Assembly: GCA_002842095.1 (NCBI GenBank)
Contig: PHCB01000001.1
Coordinates: 310,001 to 374,000 of the forward strand
Source of the DNA: a candidate division BRC1 bacterium HGW-BRC1-1
Lineage (GTDB): Bacteria > Sumerlaeota > Sumerlaeia > Sumerlaeales > Sumerlaeaceae
Length of the DNA stretch: 64,000 bases
Reading direction: 5' to 3'
Below are positions 8,302-16,699 of this stretch, piece by piece (position 1 is the stretch's first letter; each line of letters opens with the position of its first letter). The position numbers and the translations under genes are program-made. A model generated the notes under the pieces. It was not told the DNA's origin. It did no database searches and saw only the letters and a list, made by a program, of their open reading frames with translations.

Positions 8302-10205
8302 GTATCGCCCAGGATCGCATGACCCTCGAACAAATCGCCGAGGAATACGCTCGTCTGAGTGAGCCGGTAACGCGCCGCATCATCATCTGCGCGGGCACCG
8401 GTTGCGTGGCCAACGGTTCGCTGAAGGTGCACGCCGCCCTGCGCGACGCCGTTGAGCAGGCCGGACTGCCCGTAACCATCGAATTGAAAACCGAAGCGCC
8501 CCCCGAAGGCAGCGTTCACATAAGCCGCAGCGGATGCCAGGGTTTCTGCCAGCAGGGACCACTGCTCACAATCCTCCCCGAGGGAATTCTATACACCCAC
8601 GTCCACGCACCCGATGTGCAGGAAATCGTCGAGCGCACCCTCATGCACGGCGAGGTGATTGATCGCCTGCTCTTCAATGACCCCGCCACGGGCTGCCACT
8701 GCCACGGTATCGACGACATCCCGTTCTATCAGCGCCAGCAACGCACCGTGCTCAAGGAATGCGGCGTCATCTGCCCCGAGGATCTGGCCGAATACGTTTC
8801 CCATGGCGGCTACTTCGCCGCACGCCGGGCGTATTGCGATATGAGCCCCGAGCAAATTTGCGCGACGATCCTTGAGAGTGGCCTGCGCGGACGCGGCGGC
8901 GGTGGATTCCCCACCGGACGCAAGTGGGAGCTGACCCGCATCCAGACCGAGCCCAAGAAGTACATCGTGTGCAACGGCGACGAAGGCGACCCAGGGGCCT
9001 TCATGGATCGCAGCGTGATGGAGGGCAACCCCCACGGATTGCTGGAAGGAATGATGATCGCCGCCCGCGCCATCGGTGCCGACGCCGGTCTCATCTACGT
9101 TCGCGCCGAATACCCCCTTGCGGTGAAACGCCTGAAGCGCGCCGTGGCGGATGCCGAGGCCATGGGTCTGCTGGGCGATGACATTTTTGACACCGGCCTG
9201 ACGCTGCGCATCGAGGTGATGGAAGGTGCCGGCGCGTTTGTCTGCGGCGAAGAAACCGCCCTCCTCGCCAGCGTGGAAGGCAAGCGCGGCATGCCGATGC
9301 CCAAGCCACCCTTCCCGGCCCAGAAGGGGCTGGACGGGAAGCCCACCGTCATCAACAACGTCGAAACCCTCGCCAGCGTGCCTGTCATCATGCGTCATGG
9401 CGCGGCGGCATACAAGGCCGTGGGTACGGAAAAATCCCCCGGCACGAAAACCTTCGCCCTCACCGGTCACGTTGCCAACACCGGCCTCATCGAGGTGCCC
9501 TTCGGAACCACGCTGGGCGAAATCGTGATGAACATCGGCGGCGGCGTCATAGATGCCAAGGGCAACCCCGATCCCGCCGGTTTCAAAGCAGTGCAGATCG
9601 GTGGCCCCAGCGGCGGCTGCCTGACCCAAGCGCACCTCGACCTCCCGCTCGATTTCGACAGCCTGCGCGAAGTGGGTGCCATGGTTGGCTCGGGCGGTCT
9701 CGTCGTCATGAACAAGAAAACCTGCATGGTCAAAGTTGCCCGCTTCTTCATGCAGTTCACACAAAACGAAAGCTGTGGCAAATGCGTCCTCTGCCGCGAA
9801 GGCACCAAGCAGATGCTCGCCCTTCTCGACGACATCATCGAAGGCAACGGCACGCGCGAGACCCTGGTACTGCTGGAAACCGTTGCCCGGGTGGTGGCCA
9901 AGGGCAGCCTTTGCGGCCTCGGCAAAACAGCCCCCAGCCCGGTCCTCAGCACCCTGCGCTACTTCCGCGACGAGTACCTCGCCCATGTGGACCACAAGCA
10001 CTGCCCCACCGGAAACTGCAAGGCTCTGGCCCGCCCCGTTATCATCGAGGAGAAGTGCAAAGGCTGCACCGTTTGCGGACGCAAGTGCCCCGTGGGAGCC
10101 ATTGAGGGCGAGCGCAAACAGCCCCACCACATCAACCCCGAAGTCTGCATCAATTGCGGCGCATGCCTCGAAACGTGCAAGTTCGGCGCCATCGTTTACA
10201 ACTGA
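8298..10205 (+). CDS. hydB: NAD-linked [FeFe] hydrogenase NADH-binding subunit (HydB/NuoF-like)
   Basis: This 635-residue NuoF-like flavoprotein has, in order: a thioredoxin-like [2Fe-2S] domain (C31, C36, C80, C84); the FMN/NADH core with GRGGGGFPTG near 197 and CNGDEGDPGAFMDR near 225; an SLBB segment; the ESCGKCVLCREG cluster-binding motif; and two C-terminal ferredoxin motifs (CKGCTVCGRKC and CINCGACLETC). This extended layout is that of HydB/HndC from electron-bifurcating hydrogenases rather than plain complex I NuoF. It oxidises NADH or reduces NAD+ and passes electrons to HydA. The start overlaps hydC by 4 bases. Confidence 0.93.
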   Translation: MSIAQDRMTLEQIAEEYARLSEPVTRRIIICAGTGCVANGSLKVHAALRDAVEQAGLPVTIELKTEAPPEGSVHISRSGCQGFCQQGPLLTILPEGILYTHVHAPDVQEIVERTLMHGEVIDRLLFNDPATGCHCHGIDDIPFYQRQQRTVLKECGVICPEDLAEYVSHGGYFAARRAYCDMSPEQICATILESGLRGRGGGGFPTGRKWELTRIQTEPKKYIVCNGDEGDPGAFMDRSVMEGNPHGLLEGMMIAARAIGADAGLIYVRAEYPLAVKRLKRAVADAEAMGLLGDDIFDTGLTLRIEVMEGAGAFVCGEETALLASVEGKRGMPMPKPPFPAQKGLDGKPTVINNVETLASVPVIMRHGAAAYKAVGTEKSPGTKTFALTGHVANTGLIEVPFGTTLGEIVMNIGGGVIDAKGNPDPAGFKAVQIGGPSGGCLTQAHLDLPLDFDSLREVGAMVGSGGLVVMNKKTCMVKVARFFMQFTQNESCGKCVLCREGTKQMLALLDDIIEGNGTRETLVLLETVARVVAKGSLCGLGKTAPSPVLSTLRYFRDEYLAHVDHKHCPTGNCKALARPVIIEEKCKGCTVCGRKCPVGAIEGERKQPHHINPEVCINCGACLETCKFGAIVYN

Positions 10206-10241
10206 CCCCCACCCGTTCAAAATAAAGCGAGACGGAATATC

Positions 10242-12272
10242 ATGGAACAGAAAACCGATCAAAAGCCCACTGTCCTCGTCGACGGACGCGAAGTTACCAT
10301 CGACGGCGAGCGCAATCTGCTGGAGCTGTGCCGCAAGGCCAACATCGACATCCCCACGTTTTGCTATCACTCAAACCTGAGCGTGTACGGCGCATGCCGC
10401 CTATGCCTGGTGGACGTGAAAGGCCGCGGCGTGGTGACGAGCTGCACCACCATACCCGAGGCGGGCATGGAATTCAAAACCACCACCGGCGAGATCCGCG
10501 AGATGCGCAAAATCGCCGTGGAGCTTCTGCTGGCCAACCACGACATGGACTGCCCCACCTGCCCCAAGAGCACCACCTGCAAGCTGCAGGATCTCGCCCG
10601 CAAGCTGGGCGTGCGCGAAGTGCGCTTCCGCAAAACCAACCGCGTTGAACCGATCGACCGTTCCAGCCCTTCCATCGAACGCAACCCCAACCGCTGCGTG
10701 TTGTGCGGCGATTGTGTGCGTATGTGCGACGAGGTGCAGAGCATCGGCGCCATCGACTTCGCCTACCGCGGCAGCGAATGCAGCGTAGTCCCCGCCTTTG
10801 GCAAGGACCTCAACACCGTGGAATGCGTCCACTGCGGCCAGTGCGTCGCAGTCTGCCCCACGGGCGCGCTCACGCCGCGCAGCGAAATCGACGCCGTGTG
10901 GGCCGACATCGACAACCCCAAAAAGGTTGTCGTCGCGCAGGTTGCTCCCGCTGTCCGCGTGGCCTTCGGTGAGCAGTTCGGACTGGCTCCCGGAGCCGCC
11001 GCAACGGGTCGCATGGTAGCCGCCCTGCGCCGCATGGGATTCGACCAGGTATACGACACCTCCTTCGCCGCCGATCTAACGGTGATCGAGGAAGGCCACG
11101 AACTGCTCGGCCGCATGGCCAGCGGCGAGAAGCTGCCCATCTTCACGTCCTGCTGCCCGGCGTGGGTGAAGTTCAGCGAGCAGTACTTCCCCGAGTTGCT
11201 CCCGAACCTCAGTTCCTGCAAATCCCCCCAGGAGATGTTTGGCAGTCTTGCCAGATACATCCTGCCCAAGCAACTGGGGGTGGCACCCGAGGACCTCGTG
11301 ATCGTGAGCATCATGCCCTGCACCGCGAAAAAGTTCGAAGCGAAGCGACCGGAATTCCAGCACGACAACATCCCCGGCGTCGACCACGTGCTCACGACGC
11401 AGGAACTCATCACCATGACCGACGCCGCGGGTCTGAACTTCCCGAGCCTTGAACCCGAATCGTTCGACATGCCCCTCGGCTTCAAAACCGGTGCCGGTGT
11501 CATCTTCGGTTCCAGCGGTGGCGTCACCGAGGCGGTGCTTCGTTTCGCCGCAGAGAAGGTAACAGGCAAGCCGCTTACCCAGGTGGAATTCCACGAGGTT
11601 CGTGGAAACGAGGGGATCCGCGAAGCCACGGTCGCCCTGGGTGAAGCATCGGTCCGTGTGGCCATAGTTCATGGTCTCGCCAATGCGCGCGCACTGGCCG
11701 AGCGGGTGCGTGATGGCCACGCCCACTACGACGTGGTGGAAGTGATGGCCTGCCCCGGTGGCTGCGTGGGCGGAGCCGGTCAACCGGTCTCCAACGACCC
11801 CGGCGCCCGCGCACAACGCGCCAAGGGTCTGTACGAAGCCGACCGCACCACCGATCTGCACAAGAGCCAGGACAACCCCATGATCCGCGAGATGTATGAA
11901 ACGTGGCTGGGCGAACCCGGTGGACCCCTCGCCCACGAACTGCTGCACACCCACTACGCCAGCCGCAAGCGCATCACCGACTCCGACTTCACCGTGCTAC
12001 CATCGGCGGAGAAACGTCCGGTCTGCGTGTCCGTGTGCGTCGGCACGAACTGCTACCTGAAGGGGTCGCAGGAGATCCTTAGTAAGGTTCTCAATCACGT
12101 GGAAACGAACCATCTCCACGGCGCGGTCGAGGTTAAGGGAACGTTCTGTTTCGAGAACTGCGGCCAGGCACCCAACGTCGCCGTGAACAATCAATTAATA
12201 GAATCGGCGACCTTTGAGAAAGTCATGGAAGCCGTAAACGAAGCCAGTTGCCCAGCTAAGTCACCGGCCTGA
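10242..12272 (+). CDS. hydA: [FeFe] hydrogenase catalytic subunit (HydA/HndD type)
   Basis: This 676-residue protein is the catalytic subunit that evolves or oxidises H2. It has an N-terminal NuoG-like [2Fe-2S] domain (ligands from FCYHSN and CRLC), a His-type [4Fe-4S] segment (HDMDCPTCPKSTTC), two ferredoxin clusters (CVLCGDCVRMC and CVHCGQCVAVC), then the H-cluster domain. The three signatures are intact: L1 TSCCPAW, L2 MPCTAKKFE and L3 MACPGGCVGGAGQP. A C-terminal thioredoxin-like [2Fe-2S] domain (CVGTNC and CFENC) is the extension found in trimeric bifurcating enzymes. It starts 36 bases after hydB. The maturases HydE, HydF and HydG are not in the window. Confidence 0.95.
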   Translation: MEQKTDQKPTVLVDGREVTIDGERNLLELCRKANIDIPTFCYHSNLSVYGACRLCLVDVKGRGVVTSCTTIPEAGMEFKTTTGEIREMRKIAVELLLANHDMDCPTCPKSTTCKLQDLARKLGVREVRFRKTNRVEPIDRSSPSIERNPNRCVLCGDCVRMCDEVQSIGAIDFAYRGSECSVVPAFGKDLNTVECVHCGQCVAVCPTGALTPRSEIDAVWADIDNPKKVVVAQVAPAVRVAFGEQFGLAPGAAATGRMVAALRRMGFDQVYDTSFAADLTVIEEGHELLGRMASGEKLPIFTSCCPAWVKFSEQYFPELLPNLSSCKSPQEMFGSLARYILPKQLGVAPEDLVIVSIMPCTAKKFEAKRPEFQHDNIPGVDHVLTTQELITMTDAAGLNFPSLEPESFDMPLGFKTGAGVIFGSSGGVTEAVLRFAAEKVTGKPLTQVEFHEVRGNEGIREATVALGEASVRVAIVHGLANARALAERVRDGHAHYDVVEVMACPGGCVGGAGQPVSNDPGARAQRAKGLYEADRTTDLHKSQDNPMIREMYETWLGEPGGPLAHELLHTHYASRKRITDSDFTVLPSAEKRPVCVSVCVGTNCYLKGSQEILSKVLNHVETNHLHGAVEVKGTFCFENCGQAPNVAVNNQLIESATFEKVMEAVNEASCPAKSPA

Positions 12273-12296
12273 AGTTAGCCGTGGCTTAGCACCCTT

Positions 12297-12340
12297 AACG
12301 ACGCTGGCGGAAGCATGGACCCGCCGGCGTCGTTTTTTTT
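12297..12340 (+). terminator. Strong intrinsic terminator of the rex-hydCBA operon
   Basis: Arms 12297-12310 (AACGACGCTGGCGG) and 12321-12334 pair over 14 positions with one G-U wobble around a 10-base loop, followed by a run of T to 12340. It begins 24 bases past the hydA stop and closes the operon. Confidence 0.92.
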
Positions 12341-12381
12341 CTTCCCGAGAAAAGCACCCTGAAGCGGTTTTTACGCAAGTA

Positions 12382-12409
12382 TTGACAGATCCTGCAATCT
12401 CGAAATAGT
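12382..12409 (+). promoter_or_regulatory. Candidate sigma70-type promoter
   Basis: A perfect -35 TTGACA (12382-12387) is followed, after 16 bases, by AATAGT (12404-12409), which matches four of six -10 positions. No start codon follows closely. It would drive a long leader for the gene at 12889 or an unannotated RNA through the repeat region. Confidence 0.3.
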
Positions 12410-12503
12410 TGGAGCTTTGGGTTCGGGACGACTGTGCATGCACGGCAAGCTGAAGGCCGCGTGGAGGCCGGATGCAGACCGCTGAATAGATAATGGCATG
12501 CCG

Positions 12504-12577
12504 ATTGCGTGCCAGTTGCACTGCTTGCACACCGGTTGCACGCCGGTTGCACGCCGGTTGCACGCCGGTGGTGCCGG
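12504..12577. repeat. 11-base tandem repeat, about six units
   Basis: The unit TTGCACGCCGG occurs in exact or near-exact form three to four times in tandem around 12525-12568. It is flanked on the left by degenerate copies (TTGCGTGCCAG, TTGCACTGC) and on the right by a partial copy. Eleven bases is close to one helical turn, as in iterons or protein-binding arrays, but a replication slippage product is equally possible. Confidence 0.75.
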
Positions 12578-12750
12578 GGTTGCCATCCGCCAGCAAATGG
12601 GCAAATGGGAGGCGGTAGCATCGGACACCCGGGCGAGGCCGTGGTGGCCACCGACGCCAGGGATGGACGGCCACAATTCGACATCCCAGCCCACCACGAG
12701 TCTGTAATCAGTTGAATCAAAAACGCTCTAATGAGCCGGTCCGGGGGGGA

Positions 12751-12827
12751 TATTAATCCAACATTTTCGCAAACTACTTGACGGTCGGCTATGCGGTGTC
12801 CAACTGTTAAGTTGAGGTATTATGTTA
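12751..12827 (+). promoter_or_regulatory. Conserved upstream block of giant amidase gene 1
   Basis: This block aligns without gaps to 16561-16637 upstream of the paralogue. Shared islands are ATTAATCCA, CTTGACGGTCG-CTAT (TTGACG at 12778) and GTATTATGTTA (12817-12827), in identical spacing. The distance from TTGACG to TATTAT is too long for one sigma70 promoter, so the two islands probably have separate roles. Confidence 0.5.
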
Positions 12828-12888
12828 CCATCTCACCAGCCTCTAAAAAAGCACGACGCCCTTTTACCAGAAAGGTAAATCCCTCCCC

Positions 12889-15800
12889 ATGTCGCCATTT
12901 TATGGAGCCAAGCATTCCGTGCGTCCAATAACCGGTCTCTTCGCAGCCATACTGACCGTTTCTCTTTTTGCGTTGAGCACGAGCCCCGCTCTCGCCGATT
13001 CGGGTGATGAGGCATATATCACCACTCACGTCCTGACACTGGCGCAATCGAGTCCGGCCAGGGGCGCCGCCTCCAGCGAGGTTGAATCGTTCGCCACGGC
13101 GCTGGCCAACAAAGCCATACAACCCTTCGAAGGCCTGAAGCCTCTTCTTCCCGAGGGCTCTGCTTGCGAGAGCGCCATGGTCGACGGCAAAGTCCTCACG
13201 CTGCGCTTCGTGGTGCCTGCGGGCACGGTCATTGGAGACGGCGACCTCGAAACCCTGAACATGATTCTAATGCGCTACATCGTAATGTCTCAGGACCTCA
13301 GTGAACTCCGCATGGAAGCGCGGGAATCTACTCCCGCCGGCGTTGCCGTTCGCACAGTCCCAAACGCCACTCCCCGCCCCCTTCACACCTTCGTACCCGC
13401 CCCGCCTCCCATCCCCACACCGATCGCATCTCCGGATGAGCCTGCTGCGACGCAGGCACCTGACTATCAAAAGCTGTACAAAGAACTCCAAAAGCAAACC
13501 GACCCCGGCGCCGCAAATCGTTCCGCCGGTCAAAACTCCATCGCCACCGGCAGCCAGCCTGCGGGCGTTTTGTCGGGCCGCACCATGTTCTTTTCCCCCG
13601 GCCACGGCTACGTATCCAACGACTCCGGGTCCTGGAGTACTCAACGTGGATTTTCGAAAGGCATGAACGAGGACTTTGGAAATCTTGATCAGGCCAATTA
13701 CTTCGCATCCCTCGTCTTCAACGCCGGAGGAACCGTGGTGTGCATGCGCCCCCTTGGTAATCAGGTAAAGGAAGTTGTCCTCGACAACACCAGCAACGAC
13801 GTGACGTTCACGCCCTCCGCCGCCTCATGGACTCTGTCAGGGTCCGGCACCGATAACTATGGCAACAGCACCGGCAATAACATGCGCTACATCAACAGCC
13901 AGCCCCTGGAAACCGCCACCGCCACTTACGCCCCCATAATTCCAGAAGCCGGTTGGTACCCCGTTTACTGCTTTGCCAATGCCAGCAACAACCGCTGCTC
14001 GGGCCAGCTTTACCGGATCAAGCACTCCGCCGGAGAAACCCAGGTCCGCGTGAATCACCGCCGCGTTGGTCGCGGATGGGTCTGGCTGGGCAATTATTAT
14101 TTCTACGCGGGAAAAAACGCCGTCACCGGTGCAGTCGTCATCTCCAACGAAACCCCTTCACCAGGTACCGCAGGGTTAATCATCGCCGACGCCATCCGCT
14201 TTGGCAACGGCATGGGTGACATCAATTCTCACGGCAGCATCTCCGGTCTTGAACGCGAGGCGGAAGCCAACCGCTACTGGCTGCAAGCCTCCGAAGCCCC
14301 GGCCAGCGTATATGATGCAAGCGACACCGATGCGAACGACAACGTGGGTGCTCCCGCCCGCATGTCTGCATACATGCAGCAAGACGACGGACAGGGCTTT
14401 AACGGCGATATTTACCTCGGCTTCCACAGCAATGCCTTCAACGGCGTTGCACGCGGGAGCGTTGGTCTTATCACAACCCAAGCTACGGTGACAAACCAAC
14501 CCGCTTGGGCTGCCCTGTGCAGCGACACCCTCGACACAATGGCGAACATCGAAGACGCCAACTGGGAATTCACCTGGGGCAACTATAGCCAAAGTGTGTT
14601 ATCCGGTTCCTACGGTGAATTCGGTGGAGCCCTTAACGGCCAGATGTGCGGCACCATCATCGAAGTCGCGTTCCACGATAACGATAGCGACGCAAAATTG
14701 ATGCGCGACCCGAAGGTGCGTTACGTCATCGCCCGCAGCCAGGTCCACGCGGCCATCAAGTATTTCAATCAATTCAACAGCAACCCGCTGGCCTACTTCC
14801 CCGAGCCACCTCAGAGCGTCCGTGCCACAAACGTCGCCGGTGGCATCCGGGTGGCATGGGCAGCCGTGGCCGCCACCAGTGGCGGTGCCCAGGCAGCTAC
14901 TGGATATAAGGTGTACACCTCCCCCGACGGACGCAACTTCATGCTCGCCCAGTCTGTGTCAGGTAATACGACCACGCAGTCAGACCTGACGGGCATTCCT
15001 CTGGGTGAAGTACGGTACATTCGCGTCAGCGCGACGAACCCCGGTGGCGAATCCAGCCCGAGCAATGTCGTAGCCGCCCGGTCCACCGGAGGACAGATCA
15101 ACCCGCCGGTGCTGATCGTGGATGGTTATGACCGCCTCGATCGCTTTAACAACGTCCCACGCTTTCCCGGCAACCCCGAGGATACCTGGTGCGAACGCCT
15201 TTTCTGGCGTCGAAATAACCGATTCGACTATGCCCACGAAGCTGCCGGCTCTGTTGCCGCAGCGGATCGTTATTTCGATATGGTTTCTAACGAATCCATC
15301 ATCTCCGGCGCCGCATCGCTCTTGAATTACGAAACTGTGGTGTGGATGACCGGTGAAGAGGACGCAGCGAACCAAACCCTCGACGCCACCGAGCGTGGAA
15401 AGATTCAGGCGTTCCTCGCCGCCGGGAACACAACCCACAACACCACGGGCCGCAAGCTTTTCATCAGCGGTGCCAATGTGGGCGATCACCTGGACACTCA
15501 AAACGCGGCGCGTTCGTTCTACAACTCCGACCTCCACGCAGATGCTGCGGGACGCACGTCTAAAATCTACTCCGCCACGGGCAATGGTGGTGGTTCTCTC
15601 GCAGGAGTGAGTGTCAACTTCGCCCCCGGTCCGGAAACTTACGATGTGGAAAACGCGGACATCCTGGCAGCCAGCAACGGATCAACCGTCCTCATGAGCT
15701 ACGACGGTACGCCCGGTGGAGACTTTTCTTTCGAGCCGTTCGACGTTATTGGGGGCTGGAAAGATCCGAATTACTCGGGCAGCACCAACGCCGACGCAGC

Positions 15801-16407
15801 AAGCACATTTGACATAGACACAGCCGTCAAACGCCAGGGCAGCGGCTCAGGCAAACTTTACTACGTCTGGGGCACGGGTAGCCTCATTCGCGAGTACAAC
15901 AGCAGTCGCCCCCCGCTGCCCAGTAACGCGGTGGTTTCAATCTGGGTCTATGGTGACAACAGTGGCAACAACATCACGTTCTGCATGCGCGACCCCGAAG
16001 ACTCCGAATTATTTGAGAACCTGCCCATGACCATCAACTTTACCGGTTGGCAGAAAATGACATGGGATATGGCGAATGATCCGCGTACACGCTTCTTTGG
16101 TGCGGGAGACAACACTTTCACGGGCGCCACCGCACAGCTTGACTCTGTAATTCTGCGCAAGGTGGGTGCCGCCGCCAGCGGAACGATCTATGTCGACGAC
16201 ATGACCTACCCCGTTACTCCGGGCGCCTCGCCGGGACCCGCTGCGGTGATCTACACAAGCGCAGCAAATCGCGTGGTCACGTTCGGCTTCCCCTTCCAGG
16301 CGATCTCGAACGAAGTCGAACGCAACCTCCTCATGAACAATACTCTGGATGCGCTCGGTACATCCAGGGATGCATCTTCATCGGTGGCAGATTGGTCAAT
16401 CTATTAA
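12889..16407 (+). CDS. Giant secreted N-acetylmuramoyl-L-alanine amidase-like protein with golvesin insert, copy 1
   Basis: This 1172-residue exported protein has a signal peptide at about 1-36 (ending SPALA). A conserved region of unknown type (45-145) and a Pro-rich linker follow. The Amidase_3-like catalytic domain appears split: H239 (SPGHG), E261 (NEDFGNL), H513 (FHSNA) and E592 (IEVAFHDN) match the zinc ligands and catalytic Glu. A golvesin/Xly-type domain (about 293-440) sits between the second and third of these. Then come an Fn3 domain (640-732), a Rossmann-like region (738-940, VLIVDGYDRLDRF) and a beta-rich carbohydrate-binding-like domain (950-1107). Databases may label such proteins 'xanthan lyase', but I see no PL8 lyase domain. 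An AAAGG lies 13 bases before the ATG. Likely acts on peptidoglycan in the periplasm or outside. Confidence 0.8.
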   Translation: MSPFYGAKHSVRPITGLFAAILTVSLFALSTSPALADSGDEAYITTHVLTLAQSSPARGAASSEVESFATALANKAIQPFEGLKPLLPEGSACESAMVDGKVLTLRFVVPAGTVIGDGDLETLNMILMRYIVMSQDLSELRMEARESTPAGVAVRTVPNATPRPLHTFVPAPPPIPTPIASPDEPAATQAPDYQKLYKELQKQTDPGAANRSAGQNSIATGSQPAGVLSGRTMFFSPGHGYVSNDSGSWSTQRGFSKGMNEDFGNLDQANYFASLVFNAGGTVVCMRPLGNQVKEVVLDNTSNDVTFTPSAASWTLSGSGTDNYGNSTGNNMRYINSQPLETATATYAPIIPEAGWYPVYCFANASNNRCSGQLYRIKHSAGETQVRVNHRRVGRGWVWLGNYYFYAGKNAVTGAVVISNETPSPGTAGLIIADAIRFGNGMGDINSHGSISGLEREAEANRYWLQASEAPASVYDASDTDANDNVGAPARMSAYMQQDDGQGFNGDIYLGFHSNAFNGVARGSVGLITTQATVTNQPAWAALCSDTLDTMANIEDANWEFTWGNYSQSVLSGSYGEFGGALNGQMCGTIIEVAFHDNDSDAKLMRDPKVRYVIARSQVHAAIKYFNQFNSNPLAYFPEPPQSVRATNVAGGIRVAWAAVAATSGGAQAATGYKVYTSPDGRNFMLAQSVSGNTTTQSDLTGIPLGEVRYIRVSATNPGGESSPSNVVAARSTGGQINPPVLIVDGYDRLDRFNNVPRFPGNPEDTWCERLFWRRNNRFDYAHEAAGSVAAADRYFDMVSNESIISGAASLLNYETVVWMTGEEDAANQTLDATERGKIQAFLAAGNTTHNTTGRKLFISGANVGDHLDTQNAARSFYNSDLHADAAGRTSKIYSATGNGGGSLAGVSVNFAPGPETYDVENADILAASNGSTVLMSYDGTPGGDFSFEPFDVIGGWKDPNYSGSTNADAASTFDIDTAVKRQGSGSGKLYYVWGTGSLIREYNSSRPPLPSNAVVSIWVYGDNSGNNITFCMRDPEDSELFENLPMTINFTGWQKMTWDMANDPRTRFFGAGDNTFTGATAQLDSVILRKVGAAASGTIYVDDMTYPVTPGASPGPAAVIYTSAANRVVTFGFPFQAISNEVERNLLMNNTLDALGTSRDASSSVADWSIY

Positions 16408-16466
16408 CCGGTCCATCTCCCGGCTTTTACCTCCGGCAGGTTGAAATTTGAAATGGCAACATCGCC

Positions 16467-16508
16467 CCCCGGCACCGATCCGAAAGGATCAGTGCCGGGG
16501 TTTTTTTT
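16467..16508 (+). terminator. Intrinsic terminator of giant amidase gene 1
   Basis: CCCCGGCACCGATCC (16467-16481) pairs with 16486-16500 around a GAAA tetraloop with a single mismatch, followed by eight T (16501-16508). Nearly the same hairpin follows the paralogue at 20237. Confidence 0.93.
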
Positions 16509-16560
16509 GATACTCGCTGGCACTCTTGGAAGCCCTTAATTTAAGCCCGCCCCGCCGGGA

Positions 16561-16637
16561 GATTAATCCATCAGTCCCATATACGACTTGACGGTCGACT
16601 ATCCCCCCTCCCATAAAGTATACTACGTATTATGTTA
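16561..16637 (+). promoter_or_regulatory. Conserved upstream block of giant amidase gene 2
   Basis: This is the ungapped counterpart of 12751-12827, with ATTAATCCA, CTTGACGGTCGACTAT (TTGACG at 16588) and GTATTATGTTA (16627-16637). CAGAAAGGT before the start codon is also shared. Sequence between the islands has diverged, which points to selection on the islands. Confidence 0.5.
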
Positions 16638-16699
16638 TTCTTCCAACAGCCCGAAAAACGGGCAAGACCCCTCCTACTCAGAAAGGTCAAGCAACCCCC

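Larger units (their letters stand above)
12341..12888. other. 548-base region without a convincing gene
   Basis: This stretch lies between the hydrogenase terminator and the first giant amidase gene. It holds an isolated sigma70-like promoter candidate (12382-12409), an 11-base tandem repeat (about 12504-12577) and the conserved upstream block of the amidase gene (12751-12827). Short frames here encode only repeat-derived or low-complexity peptides. It may be a long leader, a small RNA or simply spacer. Confidence 0.6.

Noticed and set aside
8589-10370. Open frame of 593 codons antisense to hydB
   Set aside because: The sense strand encodes a clearly conserved hydrogenase subunit; the antisense product has composition typical of reversed coding sequence.
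12504-12577. CRISPR-like array
   Set aside because: Units are 11 bases in direct contact with no spacers, and no cas genes are present.
12261-12720. Minus-strand frames with a repeated Cys-Asn-Arg-Arg-Ala-Thr-Gly pattern
   Set aside because: The peptide repeat is only the translation of the 11-base tandem repeat and is open in more than one frame; no start signals.
12778-12823. TTGACG and TATTAT as one sigma70 promoter for the giant amidase
   Set aside because: They are 34 bases apart, about twice the permitted spacing, in both copies. I kept them only as conserved islands.
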